A DNA stretch of 64,000 nucleotides from Doryteuthis pealeii (taxonomy: Eukaryota > Mollusca > Cephalopoda > Myopsida > Loliginidae). Where the stretch lies: contig CM042151.1 in assembly GCA_023376005.1 (NCBI GenBank), positions 77,341,440 through 77,405,439 on the forward strand. Reading direction: 5' to 3'. Position numbers and translations under genes: made by a program. The notes under the pieces are model-generated. The model ran no database searches, was not told where the DNA came from, and was given only the letters and a program-made list of their open reading frames with translations. This document shows positions 31,619 through 43,680 of the stretch, piece by piece (position 1 is the first letter of the stretch; the number at the start of each line of letters is the position of its first letter).

Positions 31619-32015
31619 CTAGCAAAATAAAAACACCCTCTGGGCGATGTAAAAATAGATTTTTTGAAAATATATTGCCTGAGGAGTGGGAGTTAAAAAT
31701 TCAATGTCAGCGAGTTTGTACCCTAAGTAAGTAAAATCATCAAATTCATTAAAGGACTAAAAAATAAAACAATTTGAAATGTAAACTTTAAAATATGTTA
31801 ATTAATAAAACAAACTATATATAGATATATAATACCAGTCTGTATTGTATTAAAATTAACTTGTTTTAAAAAAACAATGAGGACTGTCTAATGTTGCATG
31901 TTCAAATTTTCAGTGTATTTATTCTATGTTATGATGATTTTGGATAATGTGACGTAAGCAGTGACATAGTTTTTGTTACAGACAAAAACCGGAAGCAAAT
32001 CTCCATTTTAATAGA
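31619..32015 (-). mobile_element. Helitron H2, complete
   Basis: The minus strand starts TCTATTAAAATGGAGATTTG and ends with a hairpin-like CGCCCAGAGGGTG, then TTTTGCTAG and T. About 397 bp, non-coding. Better preserved relatives are at 56923-57326 and, as the mirror copy, 49470-49876. Confidence 0.8.
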
Positions 32016-32062
32016 TTTAATTTTATATTTCATTATAATATAGTGAGTGTGTATTGTATATA

Positions 32063-32721
32063 CAGGGTGGTCCTAAAGTCTTGTCACCCCTAAAATTTTT
32101 AAGGTAAAAAGATTACTTATGACAACTTGAAATTCTACGAAATAATTTGAGTTTTAAAGATTGTTTTGAGGTAAAATATATACATAACTTATATATTATA
32201 TTATGTGGTGAAAACACAGGACAAACACAGGATGTTGTAGAAATGGATGTTTATTGTAGGTAGTGATGTCGACGATGCAATGTTTCAGTCTGTTAACCTT
32301 CTTCAGGACTTTAGGAATAGAACCCAATTTAACCAACACCTAACACCTGTGCACTATCGGAGTCCACCATGATACACTCCCTGTTAGAGAGAGGAAGAGT
32401 TCACCTCCAGCTCTTCTGATACCATCAACTGACCCCACCCCCTTATTCACGACCTCCTCATTCATTAGAAGAAAATGTTCACTACTGGAGCAAGAACTCT
32501 ATTCCTAAAATCCTGAAGAAGGTCTAACAGACCGAAATGGTGCATTGTTGACATCACTATCTACAATAAACAACCATTTCTACAGCATCTTGTGTTTGTC
32601 TACCTTTCATCACATACTGTTGGATAATCTCCTCATATTTCTCCGATATTTATATTATCAAAACAAAAAAGGATGAAAATTAAAACAATATGTGGATATG
32701 GCAAGACTTTCTGACCACCCG
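32063..32721. mobile_element. Tc1/mariner-type MITE with inner foldback F4
   Basis: Inverted ends CAGGGTGGTCCTAAAGTCTT and, on the minus strand, CGGGTGGTCAGAAAGTCTTG, each beside TA. Inside (about 32205-32620) is a foldback of the F family: two inverted copies of CTGAAGAAGG with an imperfect stem, GAAA, and CAATAAA(C) further out. No transposase frame. Confidence 0.7.
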
Positions 32722-33610
32722 TAGATGATCGACTGTATACATTGTATGTAGATCTTTGTAACATTCTTATATATGGGCTCATTTTTTCGTGTGTGAAAAC
32801 AACCTTAAATTCTGTGGTAACCTGTGCTGATTAAAAACAAACTCATATAACTACTGTCAGCAAATGTTTATTTTGGTCGTAACAATCTGTATTAGTCATT
32901 GACGCAAGAGAGATAGAATGTTTATAACAGAACAGCATAATTAGATTCAGTAAACTTATGATGCTCACCTGTCAACTAAGTCAAGGTACAGGAGAAGAAA
33001 GAAAGAAAGGCTGGCTGCTTTTCTTTGATAGGCTAACAGGCCTACATGTGCTTGCTTCTCAGACCCTTATTGGTCTGCCTTCGCTAACCCTTCTTCTATC
33101 CATGCCTTCTTTATAATTACTGTTAATCAGCTGATTATTTTCTTATGTCATTATTTCAATTCCATTGTATATTGTTATATTGTATACATTGGAATTTTAA
33201 CCAAACAATTTGAATTTTTAAGAATGTTTATAATTCACCTGAAAATATTCAACCCAACATTTTCTCTGATTTGGAATTTCAACTAACAATTTACAAAATG
33301 CATTCTTCCTTTCAAAATAAAATTTCCTAAATATTTTTCTTTCTTTTTACCCATAATTTACTTTTATTTTGTCATAACTATAATATATATAAATAAGTGA
33401 TTCTTTTGCCACCCTTAATTATCCAACATATATATATATATCATTATAACCAATTCTATTTTGCATCTTTATAATTTTGGTACATTTCTTTTTTTATTTT
33501 TCAGATTTCAAAAGTTTGGGAATTTCTTTCTAGAAAAAAAATATTTTTCATCTCAAAACAGTAAAGTTGGCAAAACAGATACTGCTTTAAATGTTTGACT
33601 ATTTTTTTCT
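32722..33610. other. Spacer upstream of a broken zinc-finger gene
   Basis: No gene or repeat termini recognised. It presumably holds part of an intron for the gene at 33614 onward. Confidence 0.4.
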
Positions 33611-33613
33611 TAG

Positions 33614-34690
33614 CAAATATGGAGATTCGTGAAGAATCTCTGACCTTCAAATCACCATTAACTCAAGCCAACCCAATAATATATCATTGTGAAATTTGTG
33701 GAGAAGTTTTGCCGATGAAGCTGTTTGAATAAGCATAATAAATCTCACACAGAAGAGACAGCTTTTCACTGTGGTGTGTGTGCAAAATCATTCTCAGTAT
33801 ATGATCAGTTGAAAAGTCACATGAACAAGCATAATAGACAAAATCCTTTCCCTTGCAGTGTTTGCGGAAAACTTTCTCAAAAAAAGATCATTTAAAACAC
33901 ATGTGAGAACTCACACTGGGCGAAACGCCATTCAACTGTGATATTGTGGAAAAGCTTTTTCTGAAAAGGGTACTTTGAAGAGACCATAAGNNNNNNNNNN
34001 AGCCAACTCATACTGGAGGAGACACATTTGTATGCAGTTTTTTTGTGGTAAAATTCTCTCCAAGGTAATTGGAACAACATGAGAATACATCTAGGGGCAT
34101 TTCTTTCCATGCAAGGTATGTGGCAAACGTTCTTCTATACATGTGTCTTTGAAAGCTCTATGGAAATCATACAGGGGAAACATCCATTTCATGTGTGAAC
34201 TTGTGTGAAAACACACACACCACAACACCCCCCACAGAAGCTTTCTCAGTAAAATTGCTTTGAACAGACAGCAAATTCATATTGGGTGAGACTTCTTTCA
34301 TTTGTGGAGTATGGGAAAAGATTTTTCTGCACAGAAGGTGCCTTGAAAGGACATATGATAACACAGCAGTGGAGAAATCTCTTTCTGTGTGATGTCTGTG
34401 GAAAGCTTTCTAGAAAGAATAGCTAAACACATATGAGAATACCACTGGTGAACTCCTTCAGTGTGAAGTGTGTGACAATCTTTTTCTCTAATGCCTAATT
34501 ATAACACATGAGAACTCATACTGGGAGACCCATAAACATTGTAAAGTATGTGAAGCTTTTACTTTTACAGTAGTTTCTTTTTAAAACTATATGAAGACTC
34601 ATCTGGTGGACTCCCTATAGGTGCAGTGTGTGAAGATTTTTCAATACGTTTACTTAAAAAGGCCATGAATATTCACGCTGATAGTTTTTG
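33614..34690 (+). pseudogene. C2H2 zinc-finger gene, disrupted, about 12 finger relics
   Basis: A pyrimidine tract and TTCTTAG end an intron at 33613. An ATG follows at 33619 (MEIREESLTFKS). C-x2-C pairs then recur about every 84 bases, from 33691 (CEICGE), 33770 (CGVCAK) and 33857 (CSVCGK) to about 34620. The frame breaks in nearly every finger by 1-2 base indels. Bases 33991-34000 are N. Either this is a pseudogene, or it is a real gene in poorly polished sequence. The splice acceptor and the even finger spacing favour a gene that was recently intact. Confidence 0.75.
33991..34000. other. Assembly gap (10 N)
   Basis: Ten N bases inside the broken zinc-finger gene. The length is a placeholder-like round number, so the true gap size is unknown. 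Confidence 0.98.
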
Positions 34691-34799
34691 TTGCTGTTTG
34701 GAAAAGATATATAAAGACATTGTGAGTGCTGTATGTTGGATAGTATGCATTTACTCAATCCCTATAAAATGAGAAAGATGTGGAATAATGTTCATTTAT

Positions 34800-35500
34800 A
34801 AGTGGAGTAGAACTAGTGTGAATTCAGATTTTTGCCAGATGAGCTTAAAGAGTCCAATGAGAGAATAGTTGAATTCATATCTTTCCCAAGGGTATTTAGT
34901 GCAATGTGAAATGCAAACAGTCTTGTCCAGGATTTGAACTCATTATCTCTGGTTATTTATTTTTTTAGACTTGTATAGGGCCAGCCACACTTTTTTTGTG
35001 AGCTGATAACAGAAGTATACTGCATCAACAATAAAACAATATCCCTGTCCTAGCATTAGTGAAAAGAGGATAGACTCCCTCACTAATTGGCTGATGCGGA
35101 CAATAGGCCACTCCAAAGATTTTACTTTTACTTATGTGAACTGGTCTTATAAAAAAATAGTAATTCGGCAGAGTGGCTTTTTTTTTTGTATCAGGCAGAC
35201 AGTGGATGGGGTCTATCCGCCTTTTTATTAGCGCTAGATCAGGGAGATTGTTTGGCATCCATGAAACAGTGCCACACATACTGTTAGTTATTCACTTTAC
35301 CACACAGATCCAAACTGTGCTACTCTGAACAACATTCCTCTGGTTTTGAATTCAGAGTTTCTCATTCTCCTAGACTGGTTGCCATGCCAAGTTTAAAGAG
35401 ACCAATCTGTCTTACTATTTACCCATAGCTGAGGCGAATAGTTGGATTCATACATTCCCAAGGATTAGTGCTAGTGAAAGCAAATAGCCTCTCAGATTTG
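34800..35500. repeat. Cluster of SINE-D and SINE-A pieces
   Basis: 34800-34950: minus-strand-like SINE-D piece (TTCCCAAGGGTATTTAGTGC). 35008-35130: plus-strand SINE-A (GTGAAAAGAGGATAGACTCC). 35160-35345: minus-strand SINE-A (GCGCTAGATCAGGGAGATTG). 35345-35500: SINE-D piece (ACCCATAGCTGAGGCGAATA). All are worn. Confidence 0.65.
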
Positions 35501-37100
35501 TATATTGGATAGTAGATTACTTGAATGGTCTTATAACATGTGGGGGTGTTATTTAACGTTGGAAGGCTCAAAGTAACCTCCAAGTGGGTATATATAAGTA
35601 AACAATATTCCACAAAGGGTGTGAAAATGATAACATATTTATTCCGTAAGTGAGGAGACATTTAAGACAAGATATCACAAAGATACTAAACGTATTTATG
35701 GGAATGGCATACGACCACGTAATAGAAATGTCTTTACTGGTAGCTGGTTAGGGAGCAAAGTCCCTAAGGCTTGAATGGCAGAGGTGCTAGAACATGTTTA
35801 CTTGTTGCGGCCTGAGTGGAAAAAGAGATAGAATTCAGAATCTCCGGTCCATGGCACACAAATCTACCTATCAGCAAACGAAACCACAGCAGGGAGATAA
35901 TCACATTTGGACTTATGTCACCGACTTCAATTTTACTGACACCAAAAGTCTAGTTGGGAATAGGTGCTATACTGATAAAAGAAAAATCTTAAATCTGTTT
36001 TTTGTTGTTTTTCTTTTATTTAAGGCATACTTTAAAGAAATAAATATTTCTAAACTCCAATTTTTTTCTCCAAGTGCTTTGTTAAGTTTTGGTTATGAGC
36101 CTACAATAGTACAAGTGGCTACATGTGAAGAATTCTTGATTTATTTTAAGATCATTTTACATGATAGCTTTTCCTTTGCATGTGTTGACATCCTTTTAGT
36201 GATGAGATACTTGCTACTTTTTCCCAAGGGTTTCATTAAAATCCAAGTTATGTAACCATACAGTAGTATTGACATGGCTACAGCTTTAAGAATTCCTGTT
36301 GTATGTCATAGAGATCAGATTTCAATATGGTTATCAATAGCAGCCAATGCTTTACCTATGCATATGTTGACATTGCTTTCAGTAGATGAGATATTGTTAC
36401 TGAGGTATATGTGAAATGGAATACTAATTTCAGAGGTTTGCCATTTGATATAGAGATGACATGAACTTGTCATGAAAGTTGTACGGCCACTTGCTTCCCA
36501 CCTCACAAACTATTCAAGTAAGATGAACAAGACATGATGAGCGCAGCTGGAAAAGCAGGGACATTCTCCTATGGACCCTTACACATAGACACACCAGTGT
36601 TGATGCCCAGCAAAACATATGGATCAAGTACGCTAGGCACCCCCAAATCTTCCCTAATAAGTTCATTTTTTGCTGTAAGATAACTCAACTTCCGAATGGT
36701 ATTTGTAACCAACAACAGACGTTTTTTGCACATTATGTATGAAACAAATTTTACAATTTGTTTTTTGAATAACATCTTTTTATTTAATAAACATAAAAAT
36801 ATTTTGTAATAAGAATGTATTTTTATTTAATAAAAGTGTCTACATTTCTCTTCTGATTTTAAAATCAAAACTATTTTAGTATACAAAATGTGACTTTTGC
36901 TTTTTTTTAAAAAATTTATTGTAAATTTGCAAATTTTCATATTTGTGATTAAAAAAAGCATTTAATTTAAAAAAGATTTTACTGTTGAATTTTAATTTGT
37001 TTACCATGTACCAATGTGATAATAAAGATTAATTTTTCAATCAAAAAAAGTATTTTTATAAAAAGAAACAATTCATTTTTGGTGTTTTTTTTTGTTTTGG
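35500..37100. other. Spacer with two weakly similar blocks
   Basis: 36090-36240 and 36255-36410 share a CATGTGTTGACAT / CATATGTTGACAT block and a GATGAGATA block, so they may be an old tandem duplication. The 153-codon frame at 35794-36255 has no recognisable domain and is not called as a gene. Confidence 0.4.
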
Positions 37101-37633
37101 TTTTGTTTTGCCATGTCAACTCTGTGGGTATTTAAAATGCTGATTTATTGGTATAACAATTGATTTATTTTAAGTAACTAAAAAACTGCTATATATACGA
37201 ATTGTGCGCAAGAGAATAATATTGTTATGATAAAAGCATTACATTTTACAGAATACAAAACCTTTGGGATGCTAGGATTAGGGTTTACGTGCAGAAGGGT
37301 TAGTTTCAGGTTAGTGTTATGGCCGCAGAAACAAGTAAATGCTCAGTCTTAAATTGACAGTGTTGCATGTTCATTGTACAGTTTTCAAATCAAACACGAG
37401 TGAGAGTAATGACAAAACATTCAGCGCACAACTATCCTACAATACTACCAACTGGAACTGCTTTAGTCAAATGATATACACACTGCAAACTAGTATGTAC
37501 CAAAATTTTTGACTCACTGTAGTATTAACACAAGTAATTTTACAGTTATATGGTTTTCAGTTGGTGGATAAGATATGAACTTTTTGCAAGATGGTTCTCA
37601 CTAGCATCCAGTTCTGGCGACAGAAGCAGGCTG

Positions 37634-37857
37634 TACCAATACAGCTGTATCAACAGTCATGTGATGGGTATTATGATCAAATAATACAACTAATAACCAG
37701 CAGCCAATCAGAACAGAGAATACTTGCCCAGCTGAAATGATGGAATATCCAGCTGCTATATAAGCACGCTACCAACACTATGGTTTCCTTTGAGCAGAAC
37801 TCAAAACTCGAATACAGCTAAGTACTGATCTGGTGTGTCATAGTAATCCTATACAAG
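37634..37857 (+). mobile_element. Possible solo LTR
   Basis: Begins TGTACC/TGTATC and ends CTATACA, the TG...CA pattern of LTRs. Inside is GCTATATAAGCAC, a good TATA element, about 100 bases before the end. No second copy and no clear target-site duplication are in view. Confidence 0.3.
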
Positions 37858-37859
37858 TA

Positions 37860-38830
37860 ACTTTTCATTTAATTAATGTTAATTATTTAATTACACCAAT
37901 TATATGATTTATTTATTCTATCTAATACAAATTTGTACATAGATCAGGGTTTCAATATAGTGGCTAATACTAAAAATTTAAAACAGGATCTAATTTGATT
38001 ATTGATGGGTGCTTTTTTGTTCTAAGTCACAAAGTAATTATATATATATTTAATATAATATATATATAGATAGATAGATAGATTAGATTGAGGTATGCAA
38101 AACTTGGTAAGTAGGGATATTTATATGTGATTTTCTAAGACACCTGTATTATTATTCGTATGTCCGTAATGTATAAATAGTGAATCTTTAAATCCCTAAC
38201 AGAGAGCTCAATGTAATAAACTTTTTTAGAATTATTACAGAGTATTTAATATATTATTTAATATATATTTTTTTATAATTTTTTATATTTTTATTTGTTT
38301 TGTTTTATCCCTTGCTCCATACCTTTTTTCAGACTTATTTAATTATAGTTGTTAATTTGTCTGACTTAATATCCCTGATATAACCTGGCTTGAAAAGTTT
38401 TTTTTTTTTTTCATTTTGACTTCTGTCGCCTTTTAATGGTTAAATTTTGAAATTTTTCTGTTATGCTCAAAATTTTTTGATTCCATCTGATGAGACCTTG
38501 ATTTTGGGGGGAGCTTTATCAAATCCAACTAGATTATAAAGGCCGCAATTTGGTCAAAATAATTATTATGGAATAACGGGTTGAGTTTTTCTCCGTTCAA
38601 AATTATATATGAATATATATATATATATATAATATTATATATTTGATTTCTTATTATAATTAGAGTTATTTATTGAATAGGAAAGGGCTGGTGCTTATAC
38701 TAAGTTAAAACTTAACAAAATTGTAAGGTGCAAATATTTATATGCATTATGATTTATGTGTATATTGGGGTTCAGAGTACATGATACATAACTCTTATTA
38801 TACTCAAAATCATAGTGGCTGGTAATACAA
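37860..38830. other. AT-rich spacer with TA microsatellites
   Basis: Short (TA)n and (GATA)n runs near 38040-38086 and 38616-38640. No gene. Confidence 0.5.
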
Positions 38831-38954
38831 GGAATGTGTACTCATCCCAGAGCTTTCAGAATGAAGCATCGATGCAGTTTTGTGTCATACACAGAACACC
38901 ATCACTGAGGGATTGATCTACCCTCCTGCATAGGTTGTGGTCATAACAGAGCCA

Positions 38955-39312
38955 GCTTGCCTGTTGACTCGGTTGAAGATACTTGACTGTACTATACAAG
39001 GGTAAAATCATCCAAATGGGCACCTGTTCCTTGGGTGGTGATTGGAATGCTTAAGGATGGAATCCTGGTTGCTGAATAGTCCAATGACACACACCTGCAC
39101 TTTAATACAGACTAACAGGGCAGTGATGGATAGGCTTCTCCGATTAATCGGCTGTCACGTCTAGCCTAACACTATATGAATTGTCCTGAAACTATTGCCA
39201 TATGGCAAACCTAAAATTTTGGTAATCCCTTAACTATGTTCCTTGTAAATTCTACATAAATAACTGAACCTCATTTTATGTCTGTTTTTGGCATAAATGT
39301 TTTATTTTTTAT
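38955..39312 (+). mobile_element. Worn SINE-B and a half M6 palindrome
   Basis: 38955-39228 follows the SINE-B plus-sense order (CCTGTTGACTCGG, CACCTGTT, TGCTTAAGGAT, CCTAACACTATATGA) with many small indels. 39228-39312 matches one arm of the 29529-30074 palindrome. Confidence 0.6.
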
Positions 39313-39639
39313 GATTTTACCAAGTAAGTTTGGTAATTAGATGAGTCTAGTTGGAACTTCTTCCAACAGCAGATTTAGAGTAGTTCAGGTTCAATTGAGA
39401 GTTGGTATTCAATATTAATTAACAGAGAAATATATTGGTAAAGAAAAGGCTTAAAGTAAGTTATTTTGCAGTGTTATATTATTTATCCCAAGCATCTTGT
39501 GTGAGTCTAGAGTATATCAACTGCTAATTTCCATAGGTATCCACAAATACTTGGGAGAAATAGATTATAAAATAAAATGACTGATCTTTACCATAATATT
39601 ATATAATATCTTATTATATTTATTATTAAGAGATGCTGA

Positions 39640-39935
39640 TAAGTAACGGTTCTGCATCACTGACACATTAAAAGGATGCAGAAAAATGTTATCCATGCTC
39701 AAGTTTTTTTTTTTTTTTTTTTTCTAACCCACATATCCCAGCTTACTGTAATAATTTCAATAATTTTCTTGGATAATGAATTCCATGGTAATGATGAACA
39801 AGTTAGATGGTTTGTGTTCCATAGATAAAACCTATAATTATTAAAGAAACTTTAGTTGGACAATCAAATTACCAGAGACTCTTCAAATCAAAAACATGTG
39901 TCCAGAAAGTGCACTGAATTAAAAAGCTATAGATC
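39640..39935. repeat. Dispersed repeat R, copy 2
   Basis: Counterpart of 10165-10445, with a T run of about 20 bases inserted near 39706. Confidence 0.5.
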
Positions 39936-40029
39936 ATGTAAATTTATAAATAATATAATTATACATACATAAATATATATATTATATTATATTATATATA
40001 TTATATATATATATTATGAGAAGTAACAA

Positions 40030-40400
40030 ACAAACGATGTGTTTTTGATATGGCTTTTTTTAGCCGAAATGTTTTGGGAGAATATTGGGGCCCTTTAATT
40101 TGAAGTCGTACTAATTTTTGAAATTAATTAATAATTAGTATTACTCCTAATTCATTAATTATTAATTAATTAATTTTCAAAATTAGGTAGATTCAATTAA
40201 GCACTTGCTCCAATATATATTATATTTATCTTATTTATATATTATGTTTGTGTTGGCAACATCAAACAACATACAATATGGAGAAAGTAGACAAACATGG
40301 ATGTTGTACAACTGCGATGTTTTTATTGTAGGTTAGTGATGTCGCATTATAAAATTTTGGTCTGTTAGCTTTTTCAGGATGTTGGATTAGTTCTTGCTTT
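40030..40400. mobile_element. M7 palindrome copy and half of an F-type foldback
   Basis: 40030-40235 matches the complete palindrome at 63712-63974 (GATATGGCTTTTTTTAGC, GAGAATATTGG, AAGTCGTAC). 40255-40400 matches the left half of F4 at 32205 (GATGTTGTACAACTGCGATG; TTATTGTAGGTTAGTGATGT). Confidence 0.65.
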
Positions 40401-40949
40401 CAACCCGTGAACATTTTATATGGAGAGTTAGGAGTTGTGAAAGGGGAGGGTGGTCAATTTGTTGTGTTGTACGGTGTTTAGTTGGTAGTCGGAGTTCTAT
40501 TTCATTCATTTAATATTTCTTTCTGATGGGTGTGTGCTAGTAAGTCTGTTAATAATGCCGGTGTTAGGTGTTGGGAAGAGGTTCTAGGCGGGTCATATGC
40601 GGGGTTTTGGGTAGTTAATACAATGGTGAATGGTTAGGCATTATGTATTAATATATTATATATATTTGTATATTGTGGTTGTGTGCGTGTGTGTGGTAGA
40701 GATATTGGAAACAAGACAAAACTTTCAGACACATATGTGGATATTTTCGCTAGAGGCTTGAGCTATGCTGAGCTCACAGGTCTAGCAAAATATACTCCTA
40801 CATAGTTTGTTCTGAGTTTTTTGGGGTCTTGTGTTCTCTATCTCTACTACATCTGTTGGATTTATCCATCTCTTTCTATATATAATATTTATATATTAAT
40901 ATATAGTATATTTGGGGGGAGAATATGTGCTTAATTGAAGTCGTACCCT

Positions 40950-43680
40950 GATAATTGTGTGGATACATTGAAAGTTAGAGCTAAGTTTTGATGAGTTATA
41001 ATTAGTTCTAGGTCGGAGCGCAAGCTTAGTGAAATATGGTGAGAGAGGGTATCGCGAATGCGCCTTAGCAGTCTCTAGGAAGTAGTATTCGCCGTAATAG
41101 AGTGTATAAAAGTGAAGTTGTATGATAGGTGAGTTCTTCTACAAACATATTGGGGTTAAGTGAACGATGTAATTTAGGAGGGAATGATTACGTCGCTTCA
41201 AAGAGAAGGTATGTGTTTGAGAGGGTGGGTAGAGATAGATATAGTTCAGCAACTAGATTCGGAAGTTGGTGTGTTGATAAATTATAGAGTGTCTTGATGC
41301 GGCGAGCAAGAGGTGCTGGGCTTCGATAGGGGCGGGACGTAGGAGAAGACTGGGTCTATTAGATTGGTATTCCTGCGTGACGTGCAGCAAGTGTGATATA
41401 TAGTAGTTTAGTCTAAACGGCGCTGAGGAGTTGGTAACAGGTGACGAGGAGACTACGGTTAACTAGGAGTCGGGCGCAGATATTACCTGTTGCAGTGCAA
41501 TGTAAGATCGCATCGTAGCGCATCAATCAAAGCTGCAGTTAATGCGATGACGAATGTGATGGCACGTTCTTATGATTGTATGAAGCTCGCGCAGGTTCTT
41601 TCCACGAATGTAGTCGTATGACAGAAACAATGAGAAATGTAATTGATTTGGAAATAATTTCCGTTGTTCTAATACTTTCTGTCGTATTGGGTTAATATCT
41701 ATTCTGGAACTGCTATTGAGCTGTTTTTGGTGGTGTTTGGTTTTTTTTTACATTTTATGTTTAAAAGTAATTCTGTATAAAGGCATCCTCTTGGGGGAAG
41801 AGGGGGAGAGTCTATTTGCAGACCGCACCGTCGAAAATGGGTACGTCTGCTTGTTAGATATAGATGGACATAAGATGTGTTGTGGTGGAGAGTGCGTCTA
41901 CTTAACACCACTCGGATAAATGCCGCCATATTATGTGATTAAGAGGCAGGGGTTCATCAAGATAAGATTAACGGACAGATAGGAGTAAACGAGAAGTTTG
42001 GGTAACTACATTACAAGACGTCGAGCGCATAGGTTGAATGGTGTTGATGGGGTGAGAGCGAAGAGGGACGGGAGTGGGCTTGACGCTGAAGAGCTGTTTA
42101 AATTCAGGTCCGCATTTGGTAGCGCACGTACTACAGATCAATAAAATGAGGTAGTGAGGAAAGATGCGACCTGTTTGTATTTATAGAGCTCAAGAAGATG
42201 CTTGATAGGATGCGTTCGGGATTCATAGGAGTGTCTCTGAGATATCAGAACTCATATGTGCTTTTTGGGGTACAGTTAAGAGAGTTAGCGTGACATGGGA
42301 GGTAGTGTGACTGACGCTGGATGGGAAGCGTTGTAGTTCGTTTGTGTGCGGGTGCAGACTGCGTGGAGCAAGTGGCTATACTAGGACGCGGTCTCGGGGT
42401 TGAAAGTGGGATAAAACATTGTGAAGGGTAAGGGTTCTATGATAGTGTGTATGATAGAGATGTCATAGAAGATTCTCGTGTAAGCTCAGAAGGTTGAATA
42501 TATATGGTGTCGGTGTGTGCGCTCGCGTTTTGGCGTCTAGTCACTTATCTATAGCTCGTCGGTATTGGGCTGAAGGGTGTGTACGTGATGCGGTGCTATG
42601 GTGAGAAGTGGCATTGTTTCTGTTACGTATCTGTGGTAGGCTCAGTGTTGTGACAGGAGGATTAGAAGTTATGTGTTGGTTATAGAATAGGCAAGGCGTC
42701 ATATGTATTATGGCGTGAGATCATAGGGACAGAAAAGTTAGAGGATGGTAAACCTCGGTCACCATTCTCGCCAAACTTTTGGGGCGATCTGTGGATGATA
42801 GTGACCTATCCGAATGTTTGATCTGCATTCGGAGGAATTAGTGGGGACTGCCTGTAGCAACTCATGTTGGTGTGAGTGAATTTTACTACTCGGATAATGG
42901 ACATCGAATTAGTATGCATTGCGCTGATTCGCAGCATGGCTCTATGTAAAGGTGTATGGTATTGGAAATGTTGAGGGGCATGACAGGTGGATACGCCGTG
43001 ATCTCGATGATATTGTGCCTAACTCTAGATGTACCAACCGATGTAGGTAGGGTGGTGGGAAGAGGCGTGCGCTGTCAGCGGAGGGTGTGGCGGGTTGAAA
43101 GAGTAGTGGAGTGATCACTGATGGGGTGGCCAGAGAGAAAGATGTATAGGAAGCATACTATGAGGTCTGGGAGCTTGATGGGCAGCCCGGTGAACTTGTC
43201 GCTGTAAGTCGATATCGTGATCAGAAGCGCTAGTCTTGGATGTTGTGGCACAATGCGCAGCGCTTGATGGGTATGTGTACTTTTAGGTCTGTCTTGTATG
43301 TCATGTCAGAGAGGTGGGGTGGGTTTCTAAGGTCTGAGTCGTGAGATAGATGTGGTCTTGGTGGATATAGGGCAAGTCATGGATTGTTGAAAGGGCGGCG
43401 TGATGTATAGTAGTGGATGAGATGCGGCTCATTTGTGGGACGGTTGAGACTAGCGATACGTTATGAGTAGGTCGGATCTAGTCGCCATCGCTAGTACAGA
43501 GGGTTGAGGCAGATTATAGGTATGGTGATTGATGTGTTTGTGGTGGTTTAAGGGTGTGTGTAGTGTCTAGATAGGTGGGATTCGATCAGGTCTAGATGTG
43601 TGGACGTGCCGTCAATGAGGGCGTGAATACTTACGCATGTGTGTATGTAAGGTGAAGGCGTGATTTGTAGATCGAGGATA
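40950..43680. other. GT-rich, unreadable block, probably sequencing noise
   Basis: Composition changes abruptly from AT-rich to G- and T-rich. No repeat family of the window can be recognised, no frame is longer than chance, and microsatellites vanish. It lies directly outside the left arm of the giant inverted repeat, whose match to the right arm fades into it. Likely the worst end of an unpolished foldback read. Confidence 0.6.

Noticed and set aside
35794..36255. 153-codon plus-strand open frame
   Set aside because: No domain, no splice context, AT-driven hydrophobic composition, and part of a weak tandem repeat. It could be chance.
41699..41929. Overlapping frames in the noise block as a possible foreign gene
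   Set aside because: Composition shift fits sequencing noise next to the damaged arm. No codon structure or domain is visible.
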